Origin: a bacterium
GTDB lineage: Bacteria > Desulfobacterota > UBA8473
Reading direction: 5' to 3'
Length of the DNA stretch: 12,084 nt
Assembly (NCBI GenBank): GCA_009773075.1
Contig: WOUX01000219.1
Location: 1-12,084, forward strand
The translations under genes and the position numbers were made by a program. Every line of letters starts with the position of its first letter. The first letter of the stretch is position 1. Positions 7,474 to 12,084 of the stretch are shown in pieces. The notes under the pieces were generated by a model. That model was not told the DNA's origin, did not search any database, and was given only the letters and a program-made list of their open reading frames with translations.

Positions 7474-7550
7474 CGGGACGTGGCGCAGCCTGGTAGCGCA
7501 CCTGAATGGGGTTCAGGGGGTCGGAGGTTCAAATCCTCTCGTCCCGACCA
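7474..7550 (+). tRNA. tRNA-Pro (anticodon GGG)
   Basis: A 77-base cloverleaf. The acceptor arms CGGGACG (7474-7480) and CGTCCCG (7540-7546) pair perfectly, followed by A and an encoded CCA (7548-7550). The D-stem GCGC/GCGC encloses AGCCTGGTA. The anticodon stem CCTGA/TCAGG (7501-7505, 7513-7517) encloses loop ATGGGGT with anticodon GGG (7508-7510) and G37. The T arm is GGAGG-TTCAAAT-CCTCT with one G-T pair. The tRNA reads proline codon CCC and, by G-U wobble, CCU. It marks the edge between the conserved cluster and the accessory module. No promoter with good spacing is apparent. Confidence 0.97.
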
Positions 7551-7595
7551 ATAATTTTATGATACCTAATTTTAGTTATGAAGAGGAGGGGTAAT

Positions 7596-8311
7596 ATGAA
7601 ACTTTTAATGGTTTTAATCTCATGCATTGCATATTTCGCTGTACCTGTTTTTGCTCAGGAGCCTTCAGGGATGGACATTATGAAAGAACAAAAGAAAAGG
7701 CACGAAGCAGCTCAGGAGTTTGAGAGCATAAAAATGGTATTAATTGACAGCGCTAAAAACAAGGAGGCTCGTGATTTAAAACGGTATGCCAAAAAAGATG
7801 GGAGCAAAAAGGCAGGGAAGATGACCAGTGGCTTTACCTTCCGGCATACGGACAGAAACTCAAAAGAATTGCAGGCGGAAATAAAAAAGGATACTTTATG
7901 GGAACTGACTTCGCTTATGAAGACCTTCGTCCTGAGAAACTTGAAGACCATACATATAATGTTATCAAAAAAGAGAAATTTGAAAATCAGGACTGTTCTG
8001 TTATTGAAGCATTGCCTGCAACAGACGAAGAGAAAAAGACCAGCAGTTATTCAAAACGAACCCTCTGGGTTACAACTGATACCCTTGTTACATTGAAGGT
8101 GGATTTCTATGACCGCAGCATGAAACTGCTGAAAACTCAGACTGCATATGACATGAAGACTATAAAGGGAAAGATGATGCGTGCAAATAAAACATTGATG
8201 ACGCATCACCAGAACAATCATAATACCTTAATGGGACTGTTAGAGCGGAAAATAGACGAGAATATAGACGATTCCGTATTTACTGAACGGGCGGTTGTAA
8301 GTTTTAAATAG
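7596..8311 (+). pseudogene. Frameshifted LolA-like outer-membrane lipoprotein-sorting protein
   Basis: A periplasmic LolA-fold protein of the kind encoded beside RND/MMPL transporters, split over two frames. Frame A starts at ATG 7596 behind GGAGGGG (7585-7591) and gives a signal peptide (cleavage after VFA, residue 20), then MDIMKEQKKRHEAAQEFESIKMVLID and RDLKRYAKK. Frame B, one base back, is recognisable from about 7799: WEQKGREDDQWLYLPAYG, KRIAGG, YFMGTDFAYEDL, then the C-terminal half with TLWVTTDTLVTLKVDFYD, ending at TAG 8309-8311. The family segment between them (roughly the FLSPADVKGTGFL region, about 25 residues) is absent. A deletion whose length is not a multiple of three, near the A-rich run 7791-7810, explains both defects. 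The upstream ATG 7578 overlaps the ribosome binding site and is not used. An assembly error cannot be ruled out. Confidence 0.85.
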
Positions 8312-8337
8312 AACATTCATTAGTCATTGTGATGAAG

Positions 8338-8363
8338 ACCTGTTCCTGACAGGTTCAGGTTTT
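8338..8363 (+). terminator. Weak terminator-like hairpin after the LolA-like gene
   Basis: ACCTG-TT-CCT (8338-8347) can pair with AGG-TT-CAGGT (8351-8360) around a GAC loop, with two T-T mismatches in the middle of the stem, followed by TTTT (8360-8363). The stem is short and interrupted and the T-run small, so it is at best a weak or partial terminator inside the operon. Confidence 0.25.
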
Positions 8364-8369
8364 GCAGTA

Positions 8370-8392
8370 AGGACAGCCGAGACGGCTGTCCT
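8370..8392. repeat. Palindromic element between the LolA-like and RND genes
   Basis: AGGACAGCCG (8370-8379) and CGGCTGTCCT (8383-8392) form a perfect 10-bp stem with a 3-base AGA loop; GT (8367-8368) and AC (8393-8394) extend it across one bulged base. No T-run follows. The arm AGTAAGGACAGCC nearly repeats the left arm of the palindrome in the pheS leader (AGTAGGACAGCC, 3198-3208), so both look like copies of a dispersed intergenic repeat. It occupies much of the 135-base gap before the transporter gene; no clear promoter is seen in the rest. Confidence 0.75.
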
Positions 8393-8446
8393 ACCATAAA
8401 TAATAGTTATTTGCAGTTCTTTATTAGGAAGAAACGGGTATAAATC

Positions 8447-11131
8447 ATGAACATGGAAAAAATAGTAAGGCTGTCTTATGACAGGCCATGGATTGTAGTT
8501 ATTATAACTGCCATTATAACTGCTGTGCTTGCTATTCCTGCGATTAGCCTCCACATAGATGTTTCAAGCGACAGGTTTATGGCAAAAGGTACTCCTGAAA
8601 AGACCAAGTATGAGGATACGATAAAGGTCTTTGGTTCCGACATCCTCTCCTTTATTTATATCAGGGATCCAGAGCTATTTACTGAAAAGAAATTAACCCG
8701 TCTCAGAGCCATGTTTGACCAGCTTGCCAATCTGAAAGGCGTTGAGAAGGCGGAAAGCCTGTTCACAATCAATAATATTAAAGGCGAGCAGGGGGGTATT
8801 GATACAGCACCTCTCCTTGATATTATACCTGCTGATCCCAATGAACTTCAGAAAAAGCAGAAAGACGCTATTGACAATCCGATCATCAGGAAGAGTTTTA
8901 TTTCTCTTGATGGCAAATCTACGGTTATATCGCTTTACCTCAACAGGGATAAAAAAGACTATAAGTTCGATAGCAGAATAAAGACGGATATAGAAAAGGT
9001 TACTGATACATATAAAGGCGATTTTCAGGAGATTTTCCAGACAGGCGCGCCGTATGTAAATACCTCTATGTCAGAGTATATCGTGGACGACCAGCTCATA
9101 TTGGTGCCGGTCGCTGTGTTCGCTTTGCTTTTTGTTATCCTGTTGACGCTGCGTAATATACACGGGGCAATAGTCCCTATAGTCAACGCTGGTATAAGCA
9201 TTATCTGGACATTCGGCTTTATGAGACTGTTCGGCGTACCGATAAACCCCTTAACTGCAATTGTGCCTGCCATTATGATTGTCATAGGGTCTACAGAAGA
9301 CACCCACATGGTTTCCGAGTTTTTGGAAGCCACAAAAAAGGGCGAATCTCCGAGAGAGGCAGTTCTCGTCGGCATAGGAAAAAAGCTTGGCACAGCGTTC
9401 TTCTTAACAGCGTTTACCACAGTTATCGGATTTGGCTCTATTGCCTTCAATGATGTGACCATTCTGCAGGATTTTGGAATTGCATCCGCCTTGGGTTTCT
9501 TCCTGAATTTCTTTGTGACAATAACCATGACGCCTGTATATCTGAGATTTTTTGGAAAGCAGGTAATGGCAAAGGGTTTTCATGGAGAATCAAAAGACAG
9601 CAAAATCCTTGAGAGAATCGTGAGGACAGTGACTTATTGGGGCACTCAGTATAGAAAAAGGATAATAGTCATCAGTTCTTTACTGCTTATTATATCGATA
9701 ATTTTTACATTTAATATCTATGTGAATAATGATGTTATTTCGTATTTCAGGGCAAGTTCGCCGATTGTCCGCGCTGCCCAAAAAATGCATGATAACTTGT
9801 CAGGTCAAAACCTGTTCTATATCACTATTGATAAGGATACAGGGGATTTTAAAAAGGCAGATAACCTGAAAAAGATAGAGAAGGTCAAATCCTATTTAAA
9901 AAATCTCGACGCATTTGATTCTGTCCTGAGTCTTAAAGTGCCTGATTCTGACAGCCTCATAGCCCAGTATCTTTTGTTTTTCCAGCGCAGTGATATAGAA
10001 AGGTTTGTCTCAGGCGATTACTCAAAAATAAATATAATGGTTCGTCACAATATAAACTCTTCCACACAGCTTAATGCACTTGTGGATAAAATAAGAAAAG
10101 ACCTGAACAGCGGACGCTTCGGCAATTTCGATAAGGTATTGGTCACAGGCGAAGGGATTTTAATTGCAGAAGCTGCTGAAAGCTTTATATCAGGACAGGT
10201 GTCTTCTCTTCTTTCAACAGCATTCATTATAGCGGCGATAATGGGATTTCTCTTCCTGTCCGTGAAAGCCGGGCTGATAGTTCTGATTCCGAACCTTCTG
10301 CCAGTCTTTATATTCTTCGGTTTTATGGGTTTACTAGGCATCCCCTTAAACGCCGGAACTGTTATGGTAGCTGCAGTTACCATAGGAATTGCTGTCGATG
10401 ACACAACTGTATTTATGGTTCTCTACAATCAGAATCTTAAAAAGTATGGCGATGAAAAACGGGCACTTGAGGATACACTTTTATCTGAGATTAAGCCTAT
10501 ATTCATTTCAAGCGTTTCATTAGCCGCAGGGTTCGGTACATTAGTTTTCTCAAAATTTGTTCCGATAGCCCAGTTTGGGGCATTGAGTGCATTTGTTATG
10601 ATTATCGCATTTGTTACAGAGCTTTTTATAACCCCGCTTACACTCTCGTCTGTCCGTCTTATCACATTATGGGATGCTATGGGGCTTGAACTTAGAGAGC
10701 GTCTTATTAATAAATCCGTGCTCTTAGAGGGATTCAGCAAGTTTCAGATCAGAAGGCTTATCCTGATGTCTCATATAATAGAAGCTAAGGCAGGAGAACA
10801 TATAATTCATGAAGGCGATACAGGCGATAAGATGTATCTTGTTGTAGACGGCCAAATGTCTGTATCAAAACAGGTCAACGAACAGCGAACAGTTATTGCC
10901 AGCTTAGAACCGGGAGATGCGTTTGGCGAGATCGCACTGGTGAGCAGCCAGCCAAGGACAGCGGATGTCTTTGCTGTAACCAATTCAAAACTCTTATCGT
11001 TAGACTGGAAAACACTTGAGAGGCTGCGCCACCTGAGCCCGTTCATTACCTCAAGACTTTTCTTGAACCTCTCAAAGATTTTAGGGACCCGTCTTACAGA
11101 AACTACGGAGAAAATGGTATGCCGTTTATAG
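8447..11131 (+). CDS. RND/MMPL transporter fused to a cyclic-nucleotide-binding domain
   Basis: Inner-membrane RND-superfamily exporter, 894 residues, built as a duplicated half: helix about 14-34, periplasmic loop about 35-215, five helices about 216-362, then helix about 405-424, loop about 425-585 and five helices about 586-730. This 12-helix HAE3-like plan is typical of proteins moving lipids or hydrophobic compounds. Acidic residues in the helix-4 equivalents, E284/D285 (GSTEDTHM) and D651/D652 (GIAVDDTTVF), fit proton coupling. After the last helix comes a cytoplasmic CRP-type domain (about 755-885) with HEGDTGDKMYLVVDGQM and the binding cassette FGEIALVSSQPRTAD (826-840), keeping E828 and R837, which contact the ribose and phosphate of cAMP in the family. 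ATG 8447 has only a modest site (ACGGG, 8434-8438); ATG 8453 is possible. The start of the next gene overlaps its end by 13 bases. Confidence 0.93.
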   Translation: MNMEKIVRLSYDRPWIVVIITAIITAVLAIPAISLHIDVSSDRFMAKGTPEKTKYEDTIKVFGSDILSFIYIRDPELFTEKKLTRLRAMFDQLANLKGVEKAESLFTINNIKGEQGGIDTAPLLDIIPADPNELQKKQKDAIDNPIIRKSFISLDGKSTVISLYLNRDKKDYKFDSRIKTDIEKVTDTYKGDFQEIFQTGAPYVNTSMSEYIVDDQLILVPVAVFALLFVILLTLRNIHGAIVPIVNAGISIIWTFGFMRLFGVPINPLTAIVPAIMIVIGSTEDTHMVSEFLEATKKGESPREAVLVGIGKKLGTAFFLTAFTTVIGFGSIAFNDVTILQDFGIASALGFFLNFFVTITMTPVYLRFFGKQVMAKGFHGESKDSKILERIVRTVTYWGTQYRKRIIVISSLLLIISIIFTFNIYVNNDVISYFRASSPIVRAAQKMHDNLSGQNLFYITIDKDTGDFKKADNLKKIEKVKSYLKNLDAFDSVLSLKVPDSDSLIAQYLLFFQRSDIERFVSGDYSKINIMVRHNINSSTQLNALVDKIRKDLNSGRFGNFDKVLVTGEGILIAEAAESFISGQVSSLLSTAFIIAAIMGFLFLSVKAGLIVLIPNLLPVFIFFGFMGLLGIPLNAGTVMVAAVTIGIAVDDTTVFMVLYNQNLKKYGDEKRALEDTLLSEIKPIFISSVSLAAGFGTLVFSKFVPIAQFGALSAFVMIIAFVTELFITPLTLSSVRLITLWDAMGLELRERLINKSVLLEGFSKFQIRRLILMSHIIEAKAGEHIIHEGDTGDKMYLVVDGQMSVSKQVNEQRTVIASLEPGDAFGEIALVSSQPRTADVFAVTNSKLLSLDWKTLERLRHLSPFITSRLFLNLSKILGTRLTETTEKMVCRL

Positions 11132-12084
11132 CTTTCTGCCTTGCAATTATTATATGCGTTATGTTTCCGCCGAGTCTTTTTGCTCAGGACAAAGATACGA
11201 AGAAGATTGATGACCTTGATGCTCTGCTCTCTTCAGAAAAACCTGTAAAACAGGAAGACAAAAATCCTTTCTCCCGTGCTTTTAAACAGGCAAAATGGAC
11301 GTGGAGTGTGACAGGATATAACTTTACCCAGGACAATGAACATCAGGATGAGAGTAAAGGAGACGACACAAAGTTATGGCAATCTTACACGCAGTTGTTA
11401 ATGGATACATGGTTAGAATTGGCAGGATATGAAACCAAGATTGACCTGCTTTTTCAGTATGGCTCCGAGAAAGATCAATACACTTCTAACCGGATTGCAT
11501 ATTTTTCACAGTTATACGTGAAGAAAAAAATTGATAAGTCGGACTTTGTTGCAGGCTATAAATATATAGAGGACGGGATCAGCACGCTTTTTTCGCCTTC
11601 AAAGCGGATTGCAAAGTATGATGCTGACCATCCCACTGACCCTGATAAGCTGGGTGTCTGGCAGTTGTCATGGACATATTACTATACAGGCAACAACAGC
11701 ACTGAGGTAAGAATACTCCCTTATTTTGAAAAGTCGAGATACCCTCCTGAACCGTCCCGCTGGATGGCAGGTAAAGGCGATTATGATCTGGTTGATTCAG
11801 ATCTGCCCGGAAAAGCTGGTGAGGATTACCAGATTACAGAGGAAAAAATACGTCATAGGTTAACAGACTCGGGCTTTATGATTAAGCAGAAGATGACTGT
11901 TGAAAGCATTGATTTCTTTTTAAGCGGATATACAGGATATTTGCCTGAGCCGGTGCTGAAACGCGTTAGTGAAAACGAATATGAAAAAGTTTATATAAAG
12001 GGCGGTATCATAGCAGGGGGCTTTTCAACGACATACGGCAAGTGGGAGTGGCATGGAGAAGGCGTCTGCCAAATTCCTGAGAAC
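11119..12084 (+). CDS. Putative outer-membrane beta-barrel protein (3' end missing)
   Basis: An open frame of 322 codons that runs off the window end without a stop. ATG 11119 overlaps the last 13 bases of the transporter gene in another frame, with GGAG (11107-11110) eight bases upstream, so translation is probably coupled. Residues 1-22 form a signal peptide (cleavage after LFA). A charged, coil-prone linker (about 23-55) follows. From about 58 on, alternating aromatic and polar strands such as WTWSVTGYNF, QLLMDTWLELAGY, KIDLLFQYG, DFVAGYKYIEDG, WQLSWTYYY and GIIAGGFSTTYGKWEWHG are typical of outer-membrane barrels. The neighbouring RND and LolA-like genes recall modules with DUF1302-type barrels, but I cannot assign the family firmly. 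It could be the outer-membrane exit of the transport system. Confidence 0.75.
   Translation, partial: MPFIAFCLAIIICVMFPPSLFAQDKDTKKIDDLDALLSSEKPVKQEDKNPFSRAFKQAKWTWSVTGYNFTQDNEHQDESKGDDTKLWQSYTQLLMDTWLELAGYETKIDLLFQYGSEKDQYTSNRIAYFSQLYVKKKIDKSDFVAGYKYIEDGISTLFSPSKRIAKYDADHPTDPDKLGVWQLSWTYYYTGNNSTEVRILPYFEKSRYPPEPSRWMAGKGDYDLVDSDLPGKAGEDYQITEEKIRHRLTDSGFMIKQKMTVESIDFFLSGYTGYLPEPVLKRVSENEYEKVYIKGGIIAGGFSTTYGKWEWHGEGVCQIPEN

Noticed and set aside
7790..7811. Programmed -1 frameshift at the A-runs of the LolA-like gene
   Set aside because: The direction fits (-1), but the runs lack an ideal tandem slippery heptamer, and slippage would not restore the roughly 25 missing family residues. A deletion explains both.
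9025..9528. Long antisense frame (167 codons) within the RND gene
   Set aside because: It is the mirror of membrane-helix coding on the plus strand, with no start signal or recognisable domain. The minus-strand frames at 10045-10404, 10429-10740 and 3248-3595 are rejected for the same reason.
1..12084. CRISPR arrays, insertion sequences, integrases or rRNA
   Set aside because: No regularly spaced repeats, transposase or recombinase motifs, or rRNA stretches were seen.

Overview
The window carries a conserved translation-gene cluster followed by an envelope-transport operon on the same strand. The order thrS–infC–rpmI–rplT–pheS–pheT–ihfA–merR–tRNA-Pro is the arrangement known from Desulfobacterota-type Gram-negatives such as Geobacter relatives, and similar orders occur in neighbouring phyla such as Nitrospirota. 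The IHF-alpha-like protein, the outer-membrane-type barrel and the LolA-like protein all point to a diderm. Coding is AT-leaning, with many AGA/AGG arginine codons. I cannot name a genus.

Region 1 (1-3067): threonyl-tRNA synthetase, then translation factor IF3 overlapping its end, then ribosomal proteins L35 and L20, tightly spaced. The IF3 gene probably starts at an ATT codon (1951) behind a strong Shine-Dalgarno sequence that spans the thrS stop. This would be the AUU-type start known for infC autoregulation. Region 2 (3068-3251) is a leader with a 15-bp tandem duplication covering the rplT stop, a perfect TATAAT hexamer, and a perfect 10-bp hairpin just before the pheS ribosome binding site.

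Region 3 (3252-6968): both phenylalanyl-tRNA synthetase subunits and an IHF/HU-family DNA-bending protein. Region 4 (6969-7550): a short MerR-type regulator and tRNA-Pro(GGG) with encoded CCA.

Region 5 (7551-12084) looks like an accessory envelope module of three genes: a secreted LolA-like protein, a 12-helix RND/MMPL transporter carrying a C-terminal cyclic-nucleotide-binding domain, and a secreted beta-barrel-like protein whose gene runs off the window end. The LolA-like gene is broken: reading frame and family motifs change near 7785-7798, and about 25 family residues are missing, so I read it as a pseudogene or an assembly error. If the module works, the likely job is moving a lipid or other hydrophobic substrate between the two membranes. 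The fused sensor domain suggests control by a cyclic nucleotide. This fusion is the most unusual element in the window.
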